Source of the DNA: Capitulum mitella
Taxonomy: Eukaryota; Arthropoda; Thecostraca; Pollicipedomorpha; Pollicipedidae
Direction of reading: 5' to 3'
Length of the DNA: 64,000 bases
Assembly: GCA_030062745.1 (NCBI GenBank)
Contig: CP099854.1
Span: forward strand, 6,061,014-6,125,013
In this document: one piece after another, positions 1 through 10,851 of the stretch
How positions within the stretch are numbered: position 1 is the first letter of the stretch
Layout of the letters: each line of letters begins with the position of its first letter
Notes under the pieces: model-generated
What the model saw: only the letters and a program-made list of their open reading frames with translations
The model's database searches: none
What the model was told of the DNA's origin: nothing
Program-made: the position numbers and the translations under genes

Positions 1-872
1 TATTCCTCCAAATGGCAAATCCAAAATGTATAGGGCATAGATGAGTGTTTTGTACTTGTGTAGCAAGTTTCAGGTCGATATCTGGTCGGGTCACAGAGCT
101 ATGGCTTAAAATGCCAGTGTGCGTACCCTACATCACAACAGCCATAAAGTAAAACTTTAAAAATAGAATTAATTGAAATGGTTGGAAACGTTTTGAAAAC
201 AATATGAAATGCATTTAAGATCGTCCCATGGGACTCTTATGTCACTGGAGGTCATTTAGGATCGAAGGTCGTAAGTTGAACTGATGAACATGTGAACATG
301 ACAGGTCCCCTTCTTCATTACCCTGGCACCACCTATGCTAACATTATATGAAATGGTGATACGAATTGTACTTCATCAGCATAACGTCAGTTGTAAAAGC
401 TAAAAATGTGTTTTTAATTTTTTTGTTTACTCATTTCTTAAAAAAAAACTAATCTTCCCATTTTTAAAATCCTGTGAACGCCTATGAAATTTCCAAAAAA
501 ATTCAAATGTATGGACCAATGGTAGAAGTCTCATCCATATGCACTGAATGACGGACAAGTCGGTGGGCCCCTAGGCCCCCAATCCATATTCTCCCGATTG
601 GCGCCAATTTCATTAAAATTGGTCCGTAAACAGGAGAGTTATAACAAGTCCAAAAATATCCTTCATTTTGACTTTTTACCCCCTGAATCCACCCCTTTCG
701 AAATTTTGAAAACTTTTTTCTTGAAAATGCAGTTTACATCGTGGCAAATGGACTGCCATTTGATACGATGAAATCGAATGTGAAGTTCCCGAGATCTCGT
801 GGAGGAGGATTGAATCCGTCCCCCTCCCCCCACTGGGAATCGGCCATACCGTCTAGCCTTCCGGGAAAAGGG
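1..872 (+). mobile_element. Family A TTAA-type element, 5'-truncated by window edge
   Basis: The sequence aligns by eye to the right three quarters of the complete family A element at 14691-15903: the stretch about the cytosine-rich terminus, the GGCCATACC motif and the terminal CTTCCGGGAA block near 850-865 are all recognisable. The terminal GGGTTAA has decayed, so the exact right end is uncertain. The left part lies outside the window. It is a non-coding DNA transposon remnant, oriented like the copies at 6488 and 14691. It carries degraded AGGTCA-like half-sites near 250-275. Confidence 0.75.
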
Positions 873-1675
873 GTAATAATTCCTGGGGCAAGGTGAGATG
901 CCCTTCATACCCAATCACATACGCCACCCAATCACAACCCATTAACACAGATTCCTGAAGTACAACTTGGACATCGGGATTGGTAGTATTGTCTTTTGGT
1001 TGAAGTTGCACTCCATGTCAAATGACATCAATATCGTACCATGAATTATCTCCGGAGCTAACTGACACGTTTAATGAAAGCAAACGTCAATCGAATTCCC
1101 TAGGATATCGACAGATATACTACGCATCCTTGAACGGGCTGTTTTACTTGAGGCATGTTATTGTTATAGTGGAAAATTGGAAAAAAAACAAAGGTATGAA
1201 TTGCGATGACTTATTGTGGTGAAGCCTGTCGTAATATTATTCTTATTACGTCATAACAGATATGGCACCATAAAATTAGCTTGATTAGTGTGTATAAGAA
1301 AAAATATACGAATTGAAATCAGACGGGAAATGGAAAGCAAGGTTGCGTATGTGTCATCATTTTGAACTGAGCTTGAATTACCTAAATAGATACGGTAATC
1401 AGTTCCGAAAAAGACATTTAATATTTCAGATGCTTTTGCACTTTTTATCCATCTCAAAAATCACCAGTGGGGCGACATCTCCCTGTCCTCAGTCAATGCT
1501 GGTTCAGAGGTCGGCGCGCGCCGAGCACACACCGCAGGAGAAGAAAAATCTTCAGATGCACCACTTCCGAAGGAGATTTTTCAAACGAACCTATCCGTGA
1601 CGCCGTTTGAACGCAGGATCGAGACAAGAGTTGACGATAGACACAAAGACAGCTGTACGATTTTCGTATGGCGTA
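873..1675. other. Unassigned intergenic or intronic DNA
   Basis: No coding exon, RNA gene or repeat shared with the rest of the window is seen here. The open frames are short and have no recognisable motif. Confidence 0.5.
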
Positions 1676-2100
1676 AAAAAAGGAACGAGTGTTATGGACT
1701 CTATACTCTATGGTGGTGGCACTAGTACTACTCTATGGTACTTTATCATACTATGATGCTCTATGATCGAGGCACGTAGCCAGGATTTTCCTGGGGAGAA
1801 CAGAGGTCAAAGTTTGTCGTATGCCACTGGCATATGACAAAATTTACAGGAAAAAAACGGCAATCTTCCTCATGTATCCTCATGTAATCTTTCTCATATT
1901 TAACTCACAAGAAAACGTATCATGTTTGCTTCTGCAACATATATGCGATTACTATTACGTTCTTGCGAAATCACTATATATCTACAGTAGACCGCTTGCT
2001 TCGGGAAGGGGGGCCATGGCCCCATGGCCCCCTTGGCTACCTTCCTGCTATGATCTATGATATTCTATTACTATTGTGATACATTACTACTATGATGGTG
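1676..2100. repeat. Degenerate CTATGAT-rich tracts
   Basis: Two patches, about 1686-1765 and 2046-2096, repeat variants of ACTATGAT and CTCTATGG with irregular spacing. They flank about 280 bases of ordinary sequence and end just before the exon at 2156. They look like a decayed simple-sequence tract. Confidence 0.55.
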
Positions 2101-2155
2101 ACACAGGCGAGTGAATCACATCTTGCGAGCAAATCATTTCGATCTACACTTGCAG

Positions 2156-2338
2156 CGCGAGAGGGTGGCTGTACAGGCGTGGATCGACTCCAACCTGACG
2201 TTTCACGTGATGAGGGACCATCCATACCACGGCGTCGCCATCCTGGCCGGCATGTGGGGCGGCTGGAATTGGCACAACGACCTCTACCGACCGATTTTAC
2301 GCACGATCCTGGACGAATCGCCCAACAACAAGACGAAG
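2156..2338 (+). CDS. Internal exon of a putative glycosyltransferase-like protein ([10 protein letters not shown] family)
   Basis: This 183-bp exon encodes 61 residues in phase 0, from RERVAVQAW to ESPNNKTK. It is preceded by a pyrimidine-rich acceptor ending ttgcag and followed by the donor AAG|gtaggc. The residues [10 protein letters not shown] and ILAGMWGG form a pattern that I recall from uncharacterised proteins of bacteria and invertebrates often found with polysaccharide or glycosyltransferase genes; that family assignment is from memory. The start RE..AV..W fits the position just after the family's expected acidic D-x-D-S-R-like segment, so an upstream exon should exist. None is seen between 1 and 2155, and the 5' part is probably outside the window. 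The peptide joins in frame to the exon at 8279, giving a family-like spacing of about 28 residues between GGMWG-type and W-D-Q-type motifs. Catalytic function is not proven. Confidence 0.75.
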
Positions 2339-2785
2339 GTAGGCCAGCTTTACGTCCTTCAGCGTCCCATCGTGACGATGATGACGACATTGATAGCGAA
2401 GCAGAATCGATAAGGGGTTCGAGAATCATTGCATGATCCCATTCCAGGTGGCGTGGCGTCCAAATCGTGGTGATATCTGCTACCTTTTGTTCTGCGCATT
2501 GTGCTAAATTTTCAGAGTTTTATTTTGCGCAAGGGCGAAACAAAGGCGAAGTTCTTGTGAGGCACAGCATGCCGTTTTTGGCGCTTTTAAACGAAGAAGA
2601 AAAATGACTGAGGAAAGAGTTAAGAACGTAAGCATTTGCATGCATGTATACGTAACTAACGTTGAAAGCTCACTAAGAACATGTTTGTTTACATGAGTTT
2701 ATTTTACAAATTCAGGTCGTGGTCAGAAGTTTAAGCTCGGTGTTATCCATAGCTTTAGCGCTTTTTTGTAACAGATAATAACGGA

Positions 2786-2790
<5 letters not shown>

Positions 2791-2828
<38 letters not shown>
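2791..2828. repeat. (AT)n microsatellite
   Basis: About 19 uninterrupted AT dinucleotides, preceded by a shorter imperfect AT run. It is likely length-variable among individuals. Confidence 0.95.
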
Positions 2829-2830
<2 letters not shown>

Positions 2831-2903
2831 TATAGCCCCAAAAATGTGTCTACTTTATTTTCAAATTTCAGGCTGACATCAGGCGAGTTCACAAAGATGT
2901 CTT

Positions 2904-3570
2904 TTAACTGTATTCCGGGAGGGCTAGCGGTATAGCCGATTCCCGGCAGGGGAGTAGATTCGGCCCCTCCTGGACCTCGAGAACTAGTCGTCCGATTTCA
3001 TCGCAACAAACGGCAATGGATTCCCCATGAAGTAAACTACACTTTTTTTAAAAAAGAAATTTGAAAATTTTAAAAGGGATGGTACAGAGGAAAAAGCCAA
3101 AATGGAGGATGTTTTTCGACTTCTTATAACTCAGTTGTTTATGGACCGATTTTGATGAAATTGGCAAGAATCGAGAGGTTATAGATGAGACTTGTACCAT
3201 TGGCCCAAACATCTCAAATTTGGAGAGAATTTGTAGGCGTTCACAGGGTTTTGAAAATAGAAGGAGAAGTTTTTCAAAGACAGATTTAACAAAAAAAAGT
3301 TAAAAGCACTTTCTTGGCTTCTGGCAGTTCCCCTTTCACTTGTCCCTGGCACCACCTATGCCAACACTTAACATGCGGTGTAAGAAAATTTCTGCTTCTT
3401 AAGGAGATGACTCGTCATAGCTAAAAAGCGACATGTGACTTTTTATGTCAGTTCTGTTAAAAAATACCCTCCTTTTTCCAAGGCCCATGAATGCCCATGA
3501 ATTTTGCGTAAATTATTATAATTTGCGCCAAATTCATGCAGATATTTGTATTCGCTTTAGCAGGATTCGG
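2904..3570 (-). mobile_element. Rearranged (fold-back) family A element
   Basis: A TTAA at 2904-2907 is followed by a family A end (attccgggagggctag) in reverse orientation, and the similarity runs to about 3328. From about 3329 the sequence continues with family A internal sequence in the opposite, forward orientation (gtccctggcaccacc near 3343, then the cctccttttt and cccatgaat blocks to about 3560). The copy is therefore a head-to-head chimera and not a simple truncated element. The right boundary is unclear. Confidence 0.65.
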
Positions 3571-3689
3571 TCCAGGAAGAGGGTTTATCAATTTTGCCGT
3601 CCCTAACCAATCTCAAATCAGGAAAACTTTCCAGATTTCGCCCATTTCATTTTCCGGCGAACGTGCAGTAAAATCGGATTAAGCTTTTG

Positions 3690-3885
3690 CCTCACTTAAA
3701 AATTTGCAACACACGTATAATAAATGGCATACTTTGTGTTAAAGTACTTGTTGAAGTAATTGTTTAAATTAAATTATTTTTTAAATTAATTTCAAGTAAT
3801 TACAAATTAATTTAAATGATTTCATTTTTAATAAATTAAAAAAATAATCTTAATCACAAGTAATTTGAATTAAATTACTTGTTCC
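3690..3885. repeat. AT-rich low-complexity tract
   Basis: Overlapping variants of AAATTAATTT and AAGTAATTTG dominate these bases, and no other signal is visible. The tract ends abruptly at the GC-rich block that follows. Confidence 0.8.
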
Positions 3886-3894
3886 CAACGAATC

Positions 3895-4335
3895 GGCCAT
3901 TCCGGCCGGCGGCATCTCAACAGGGGCACGGCTCAGTGGGGGGTCGTCCGGCCGGGGAGCCGGGCCTGTATCTTCCGGCGCGGCCGCCCTCCTGTGGGCC
4001 GCCAGGAGCACCACTGACTCCGCCGACGGCGCCCCCGCCGCTCGGTCTGGCCACGGCTGGGTCAGGTTCGGCGTCTCCCGGTGCGCCGGACCGTGGGGTC
4101 AGATTCATTGTCTTCCGGTGCAGCGGACACCGCCGGCCGCGCCTCCCGCAAAAAATGTTCCGGCGCCATGTGTGTGACAAAAAATGTTCTGGTGTCAGTA
4201 CTATGACGAGCCGACCGGCACTTAGTTGCGCAGGCGTCGTCGAGCGAGAGGGTCACCGGAGCGAGATCTCTTTCCCGTCGCCTGTGTGACGCGGAAGTCT
4301 GCGTCTTTATCGGCGAACGAAACGTGCGGGTGGCA
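3895..4335. other. GC- and CpG-rich block, function unknown
   Basis: The block is sharply richer in G, C and CpG than its surroundings. Open frames on both strands are proline-, glycine- and arginine-rich, as expected from composition alone. It could be a CpG-rich promoter or the relic of an element. A sequence like a splice donor (gtg|gtaagatt) lies near 4412-4421, so a non-coding first exon is possible but unproven. Confidence 0.4.
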
Positions 4336-5160
4336 ACCGGCGACGCAACACTTGGATGTCGTTGTTTTACCGCAGTGTCACACTTACGTCCTCGTGCGAA
4401 AAGATATCTCTGTGGTAAGATTGTCGTGCGTGCAAGCCGGATTTGATTGGCAGCCTTTGCGCTGGTTATTGAAAGGTTTATACATTTTTACTCTTGTCGT
4501 CTGTTCGCCGGCTGACCCTTTGCCACGTAACCCCGAACTGGCATCAGAAACTGATCGGCAAGCGGTGGGCAGTCGGCCTCCCGATTCGCTCCCGTGTGCG
4601 TCCGCTTAGGGCTGCTCCCTGGGGCCCCCTTCGGTTGCTTGCCCATCGTTCCCTTGCGCGTCCGCTAACGTGAGGAGCATTCTTATTTATTTACCGTCGT
4701 CCCCCTGCGCTACTCAAAGGTGCTGTCTGAGTCGCATTTTTGTCGATTCCCTGCATTTTTTTTTGCAGCAAGGTGGAATTCGCCGTCATGTATGTGGCTG
4801 GATTGCGCTTGCTTCTTGTATCGTCGCTTTGCATGCTAGTCACATTTCTGCTGGTTCTCCGTTTAGGCGGAGGGTTAATCAGAGAAGTCGTTTTTGAAAG
4901 GTGTCGTTTCAATGTGAAATGGTTTGAAGCGAGAGCTGGCTTCTGAAGAGAACCGCAACAGGGGAGCTGTGCAATATCTCCGCCTGTCATCAAACTAAAG
5001 CCAGTAAACGTGCTGCGGGGTGCATGACAAACGAGGCCCCCCGTCTTCTCTCTTTTAGTCTCGATATGGTTTGCATACTGTGGAATTTTCCACCACGCCA
5101 TCGCAAAGCGGACACTCGGTTCAGTATTCCATGATCAATGCATTCAACCTATCCACTTTA
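4336..5160. other. Unassigned intronic DNA
   Basis: No repeat shared elsewhere in the window and no convincing coding exon was found. The open frames have no recognised motif. Confidence 0.45.
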
Positions 5161-5164
5161 CTAC

Positions 5165-6310
5165 CGTACTTACATTACGTTACACTGTCGTCTGAGTGCC
5201 CCTGGCCATCCCTGGGCCCCCGAGTCCTAGTGCTTTCGGTGGCCCCTGAATGGCAGGGCCCTCATTGTCTCAGGGGCCAACTGTCGCTACGCCCCGGACC
5301 GTTTGAAGATCTCTGGGTGTCCCAGGCCCAATGACTGTCTCAGGGGTTCTGATCATCCCAGGGCCCGACTGTTTCAGACTCATGACCGTCCTACCCAGTG
5401 AGTGTCAGACTCATCATGGTCCCTGGCTGTCCCATGGCCCCCAGTCGTCGTAGGCGCCAGATTGTCTGAGGATTCACCCTCGTTCCTGCAACACACCTGA
5501 TCCTCCCTAGGCCCCTGACTGTTCCAGGTTCCCAGTCATCTCCGAGCTTTTACCTTAGCAGGACCCTCGCTCGTCCCAAAACTTCTGAACGCTCTAGGAA
5601 CCCAACTTAATCAGAGCCCAGAACTGTCCCAAAATTCCTGGCCATTCCCGGCCCCTGACCACCATGGACCCTTGACCGTCCCAGGGCCCTCGACCGTCTT
5701 GAGGTCCATGGCCTTCCCAGGGCCGGTGACTGTCTCAGCGCTCATGACTGCCGGGTCTCGACCATCCCAGGACCTTGACCGTCTCATGACCCTCGCCCGT
5801 TTCAGAGCCCCTCGCCTATCCCGGGACCTTGACCGTCTCATGACCCTCGCCCGTTTCAGGGTCCGTCGCCTATCCCGGGACCTTGGCCGTCTCATGACCC
5901 TCGCCCGTTTCAGGGCCCCTCGCCTATCCCGGGACCTTGGCCGTCTCGGAACTCTTGACCGTCCCAGGGCATCTGGCCGTCCCCGGACCTCCGACTGTTT
6001 CAGAGTTTCTGGGTGCATCAGGTCTTCTGATTGTCGGATGGTCCATGGACGTCTCAGGGCCCCGGTCCTCCAAAAAAGCCCTGGCCGTTTGAGGGCCCCG
6101 GTTGCTTCATGCTCGTGGCAATCTCTGGCCCTGGCCGTCTCAAAACAGTTTCTGAAGGCCCTCAAAACTTCCAGGGTCGTTGGTCATCCCACGGGCACTA
6201 TTTCACAGCCCCTGGTTGTTTCAGAGCTCCTGACCATCCCAGGGCCCCTGACCGTTTCGGTGCCGCTGTTGGCCTCAGGGCCCCTGGTCGACCCCCAGGA
6301 GAGGGCGTTT
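5165..6310. repeat. Degenerate minisatellite with a 54-bp higher-order unit
   Basis: The whole stretch is built from variants of CCCTGACCGTCTCAGGG and its relatives, with a spacing of about 25-35 bases. Near the centre a 54-bp unit is repeated three times, starting at 5785, 5839 and 5893, with only a few differences between copies. Because 54 is a multiple of three, long open frames arise on both strands (for example 5672-6478 plus and 5611-6165 minus). These are explained by the repeat and are not called as genes. Confidence 0.9.
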
Positions 6311-6487
6311 GCCCCTGTCGCCCTGCCCTTGGCTACGCCACTGGATACGCGGACCAACAGAAAAAGCCCATCGATTGGCTCTCCAAACCATTTTATTGTA
6401 TTTCAATCTCAATCCCGATACTTTTCAGATCCAGAGAACACTTTGCAATATGGCAGAGGGCAAGTGTGGCAATTGTAGGATCAGGTC

Positions 6488-7379
6488 TTAACCCTATTCC
6501 CGGCAGGGGTAGGGGCTGGACCTACCCTCCCTCGGGTTTTTTTGCTTGCCAATTCCAGGATTTTGAACGCAGCTTCACGGAACTTGGTCATTTTTCCTAG
6601 CTATTATTTCTACGTACTGTGACAAAACTTCGTAATTCTATTTTGCTCAGGAGTGGAGCCAGGCAACGTTTTTGGGAGGCATCTCAGGCCATTTTTGGCC
6701 ATGTTGAGGGTAACAGGAAAATGACTTTCAAAAACAGCGTTTTTAAGATAGAACTTAAAGCCTTATATGGATGTATAGCTAAATAGTTGGGCAACATACA
6801 TATACAGTTTTGTTCATCTGAGGTGATTTCACAAGGTCAGGTCAAAGTCAAAAGTAAAGATTCGGTTGTATAGGAAATATTCTAATGTTATTTCTTCTAA
6901 ATGCCAAACCCGGAATACATATGACCTAGAAGGGTGCCCTCTACTTGCGTACCAAGTATCAGCTCGATATCAGGTTGGATCACGGAGCTATGACCTAAAA
7001 TGTCAGTTCACGGACGCCATATCGCAGCAGTCGTAAAACGAAATTTCACCAATAGTGTTTTTAAATGATTGGAGACGTTTTCAGATCATATTAAATGCAC
7101 ATGAGATCATTTTAAGCGGTTCCAAGGCCACTGGAGGTCATTTAAGCTCAAAGGTCGCCAGCTGATCTGGTGAACATGTGACCACGGCAGTCCCCTTTTC
7201 ATATCCCTGGCACCGCCTGTGCTAACATTATCCAAAATTGTGATATGATTTGTACTTTTTCAGCATAGCCGTTTGTTGCGACGAAATCGGACGAGTAGTT
7301 CTCGAGATCTAAGAGGAGGGCCTAATGCCCCCCTGCCGGGAGCCATACCGCTAGTCCTCCGGAAATAGGATTCAGTTAA
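6488..7379 (+). mobile_element. Family A TTAA-type element, internally deleted
   Basis: It starts TTAACCCTATTCCCGGCAGG and ends near 7369 with CTCCGGAAATAGG, with a TTAA at 7376-7379. It follows the complete copy at 14691 but lacks roughly 300 internal bases between about 7262 and 7275. It has no coding capacity. Its orientation matches the copies at 1 and 14691. Confidence 0.85.
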
Positions 7380-8020
7380 AACGTGCTGAAGGGGAGTGGT
7401 GGGGTACATACATTCATGCATCATACACTCGTTTCATAACGTTTCCTTTGCACTACTGTTACTGGCTCAGGTAACAGCTTTCGATAGCAGTTCTTTAGTG
7501 AGGGCAGTGACACAAGCAGAGGTAGGCAGGAATCATGTCAGTTGGATCGAAACCAGTCCATGAACACCGGAGGCATCCCAACTTTAGAATCCCTCTTTCT
7601 GACTTTTTTGCCACATCTCTGTATTTACCCATTACGCAGTTTTCCAGACTTTTAGAAGAGGCAGTTTAAGTCAAGGCGAACCGATTGACGATTTGCTATC
7701 AAATCGGACAGATAGTTCTCGAGGTCCCTGAGGGGGAGGTACGCAGTTGCCATCACGAAACGGGAATGCCCCAAAGCGTTATAGGTACGTAATTGGGTTA
7801 AATATTCTTCTGAAAGAGTCGGGAAGTAACTGAGAAATTTGGAATTTTGACGATATAACCTACTATGTCATCGGTAACCTTGAAATCAACATATGAAAAG
7901 AACCCTTGGGTTATTAGGGCGACCAGATTCTGAATACCTTTTGAATCATCCACATCCGGCAATTGGTTCTCAAGATAGGCCTGGTACTCAAAATGGTCCG
8001 TGCCCAGCAACAAGAAGGTA
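7380..8020. other. Unassigned intronic DNA
   Basis: It contains a short patch like the family A right end (atttgctatcaaatcgg and gttctcgagg near 7690-7725), suggesting an eroded copy. Nothing else is recognised. Confidence 0.4.
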
Positions 8021-8022
8021 GC

Positions 8023-8063
8023 AAAATGCTCTACGCGTCTCGGTAGAGCGCATAGAGCATTTT
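8023..8063. repeat. 15-bp stem inverted repeat (hairpin)
   Basis: The left arm 8023-8037 (aaaatgctctacgcg) and right arm 8049-8063 are complementary with one mismatch around an 11-base loop. The motif gctctacgcg recurs directly afterwards at 8065-8074. It sits about 215 bases before the terminal exon. Confidence 0.75.
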
Positions 8064-8278
8064 GGCTCTACGCGCCGTACCGAGTTACAACGAGTTACTT
8101 GGCAATATGTGGCAAACGGGAAAATTTCCATTGAAGTCCATAACATCAGTAAACAGCTGCTACGAGCAGCACTTTCTACCCATAAACGAAGTGGATGCAA
8201 GTGTCATACTCGGCGGAAATCTTAGCGGAAGCGGCGGGATTTTTGGCCGACATTCCAGACTAGCTGTCTCCGTTTCAG

Positions 8279-8518
8279 TCCTGGGACCAGACAGTGCTGG
8301 CCAGGCGGCTGTGGCCGGAGATGGTGCGGCGTCAGGACGTGCTGGTCCACGACAGCTACACCTGCCGGAGGTTCCCGCTCAGCCGGCCGTGGCCCAGCCG
8401 GCGGCGGAACCGCCAGGACTTCGTGGGCTCGCCTCGGCTCCGTGTGAACGTCACGCTGCCGAAGGAGTGTCCGATCGAGTGCCGACCGGCCCAGCACCAG
8501 GACTGGAGGTGGTGCTGA
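8279..8518 (+). CDS. Terminal exon of the putative glycosyltransferase-like protein
   Basis: A strong acceptor (tgtctccgtttcag) opens a phase-0 frame of 79 codons that ends in TGA at 8516-8518. The peptide starts SWDQTVLARRLWPEMVRRQD, continues VLVHDSYTC, PSRRRNRQDFVG, and ends in a cysteine-bearing tail (ECPIEC, then QDWRWC). The order W-D-Q, LWP, VHDSY, FVG fits the C-terminal part of the same family as the exon at 2156-2338, as I recall it. The third-position GC bias and lack of stops support coding. The 3' UTR begins with a GCTGGT-type repeat. No AATAAA signal is seen between 8519 and 9530, so the transcript end is unknown. Confidence 0.75.
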   Translation, partial: SWDQTVLARRLWPEMVRRQDVLVHDSYTCRRFPLSRPWPSRRRNRQDFVGSPRLRVNVTLPKECPIECRPAQHQDWRWC

Positions 8519-8665
8519 GCGCCGGCGCTGGAGCTGGTGATGGGCCTGGCACTGATATCGGTGCTGCTGCTCGTGCTGCTGCTGGCGCCGGTGCTGGTTT
8601 TGTCGTTGTTGCTGGTGCCGATGCTAGTGTTGGTGCTGGTGCCGGTACTGATGTTTCAAATCGTT
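8519..8665. repeat. GCTGGTGCCGGT-like low-complexity repeat in the 3' UTR
   Basis: Imperfect triplet and hexamer repeats of GCTGGT, GCTGCT and GCCGGT begin right after the stop codon. They give alanine/glycine-rich and alanine/proline-rich open frames on the two strands that are compositional artefacts. Confidence 0.85.
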
Positions 8666-8670
8666 CTGTC

Positions 8671-9529
8671 GAATGAACGACACCATGCACCACATCATTC
8701 CCCAACGTTGCATTCAAATTCAAATGAACTGGCCGAGCGTAGTGTTGAAACGTCTTAGCCGGTTCTCCGTAAGGAGACAGTTAGGACCGTTTCAAACACA
8801 GTATCGCGATATTTGATAACATATCGCGTCCGTGCCCAAGTGGCTGGCGTTGCGATTGCAGTCGCAGCTGGGCCGAGCCTGTTGGTTGACGATTACCCCG
8901 CCAACGAAATGCTCCCAAAGTGGAGTTAGCTTGCATCAGGCGCCAAACAGGATGACGCTGGAGGACCTTTGTCGTGCCGTGCAGCTTCAGGATACGGTCA
9001 CGCCCGTGCCTTGTTGACGTTTTCGGTCTCGGGCCACACACAGGTGCCTGTTGCGGCACTCGAACCCAGCTTGTACCACGCGCCGGACGCTGCTGTCCGG
9101 CTGCTCATCCATCAGGCCACGGCGACAATAACGACGATGACGATAAAGATAACGATGAATGACGACATTCTGGAGCCGCACTTGGAAACCTAAAGGCGTG
9201 TCCTCGGGGAGCTTTGATCGCAGACCACTTCAATATGCAGCACGTCGACGCCAACACGAACTTCACGACCGAAATCGTAGCCACCGCGAAGCGCAATGCG
9301 GACCTGAAAGTCCTGGAATCATTTCACACTCATCAACTATGTCCAACTCTTCACACTCGCACGGGTAGCCGGTCCAATATAAGCGCTCCGATTGTTGGGG
9401 GGAGTTCAACCAGGCCTCCCAAGGATCTCAAGAGCTAACGAGGCTAGACACCAAATTTGCAGACTTGATAAAATCCTGGGGCACACTCTCGTATAGAAGT
9501 ATGATGTTTCTAGAGCATGGTCTCCAAGG
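8671..9529. other. Moderately GC-rich unassigned DNA downstream of the gene
   Basis: It probably includes more 3' UTR. Several short overlapping frames occur on both strands (8781-9059 minus, 9214-9438 plus) but none has a recognised motif or paired splice signals. A tRNA-like fragment near 8835-8870 lacks a convincing B box and was not called. Confidence 0.4.
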
Positions 9530-10851
9530 TTAGCACGCGCACTAAAAGGTGGGGGTCTTTCTGTGCCCCCCCCCACCTGTTTTCCTTGAATATCTCGAAA
9601 ACGGATCAGAGCTGGTTGCTGCTACTTTGTGACATTTATGGCAATTGAATAACTCGTCGAATGACGGGGGAAATCGGAAATCAGCCGGAAATTTTTGAAG
9701 TTTCAAGCATTTGAATAGCAAGAATAACGAAAACGACGGTTGTAGCTGACAAATGGCAATTTTGTGAAAGAACCAGCGTTCTACGTAAGATTACCGCTTG
9801 AGCAATATCATGAGACGTCATTTGGGCATAAGTGATTGATGTAACAAGACCAAAGTCAGGGTCAATAAGGGCCAAGGTCACCGAAGGTCAAGGTCAAACA
9901 GCTTGTGACCTGATCCAGATTTGCTTTACAACATGTCGGTTTGTATCAAATACACATGCAAAGACCCTAGTAAAACACCTGTGCACACACTGACACGCTT
10001 ACAAATACTGGGGTCAGCGACGGTCAAAACCATTAAAGGTCAAAGTCAAACATCTTGTGACCTGGCCCATATTTGTTTTGCGACATGTCGATTTGTATGA
10101 AAAATACATTCGAAGACCCAAATAAAAACGCGTGCGCGCACATGGATACGCTTGCATATATACCAGAGTCATTCCAGATGAAGGTCATCTAAGGTAAGGG
10201 CAACTATTTTGTGATCTGGTCCAGATTTACTTTACAATATGCCAATTTGCATGAAATATGCACTCAAGGACCCTAATAAAAACACGTGGACACATTGATA
10301 CAAGTATATACATATATACACACCTATGCATACATAAATAGAAATGCTGGAAATGACAAAATGTATCGATGTTGACTACCTTCACTGACAATTCGCCAAA
10401 AGATCGTGTTTCGCCCTTATTTACACTCAAGCTGCCCCGTGTTGCTCGACATCTGATCTGCAAAAGACGAAAAAATGACGTCACAGGTCAATGACCTGAC
10501 ATGACCTCGACCCGAAATCCTCAGGCCAGACGCCAGATGGATGGAAGTTGTCTTATGCCTCGTTTTAACGCCCAAACAAAACCCTTTTCCCGTTTCGTTC
10601 GAAAAGTTGTATGGAATAACCTGTATGGGCCGAGAAAGTGTCAAAAGTTGACCTTTTCCACCCCATTTTACCTTGACGATATTGACCTAGGGTAGTAAAA
10701 AATGCACACAATGCAAATCGTTATAGCCCCATCCTGTCCATAGCATTTCATGTTTCTAGCTCTTTCCATTGCCGAGATCGGGGGGGGGTCACTTTTTGAC
10801 CTCCCTTCCAGTGCGCGTCAGCACGAAACCCCATACCACTGCACGTGTTAA
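9530..10851. mobile_element. Family D TTAA-type element (copy 1)
   Basis: The left end TTAGCACGCGCACT (9530-9543) is the imperfect reverse complement of the right end, which reads CACGTGTTAA at 10842-10851, giving terminal inverted repeats that run into TTAA-like ends. The element is about 1.32 kb and non-coding. It aligns along its length with the copy at about 29075-31461: the aaacggatc block near 9599, the ctgatccagatttgcttt block, and the cgatattgacctaggg block near 10676. The tetranucleotide ends suggest piggyBac-type mobility. Confidence 0.7.
9881..10315. repeat. Threefold internal repeat of about 150 bp in family D
   Basis: A module containing cttgtgacctgatccagatt, a TTTGTATGA-like block, AAGACCCTAATAAAA and a purine/CA-rich tail occurs at about 9881, 10020 and 10177. 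The second family D copy shows one such module before it is interrupted at about 29513. Confidence 0.75.

Larger units (their letters stand above)
2339..8278 (+). other. Large intron of the glycosyltransferase-like gene
   Basis: The interval begins with gtaggc and ends with a strong acceptor (ctgtctccgtttcag). It contains two family A elements, a TA microsatellite, an AT-rich tract, a GC-rich block, a minisatellite and a hairpin. It is inferred to be one intron because the flanking exons are both phase 0 and join in a family-consistent order. An extra small exon inside cannot be excluded. Confidence 0.55.

Noticed and set aside
2092-2436. Overlapping 114- and 124-codon frames over the exon at 2156
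   Set aside because: They are shadows of the real exon frame, which alone has the family motifs and matching splice sites.
3879-4289. 136-codon frame rich in glycine and proline
   Set aside because: Opposite-strand frames are equally open and composition explains them. No homology is recognised.
5611-6478. Long open frames on both strands (184 and 268 codons)
   Set aside because: They follow from a minisatellite with a 54-bp unit, which keeps several frames open; there are no motifs or splice signals.
8451-8758. Alanine/glycine/proline/leucine-rich frames after the terminal exon
   Set aside because: They are produced by the GCTGGT-type repeat in the 3' UTR.
8830-8890. tRNA-like or tRNA-derived SINE start
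   Set aside because: An A-box-like stretch is present but no convincing B box or cloverleaf could be drawn.
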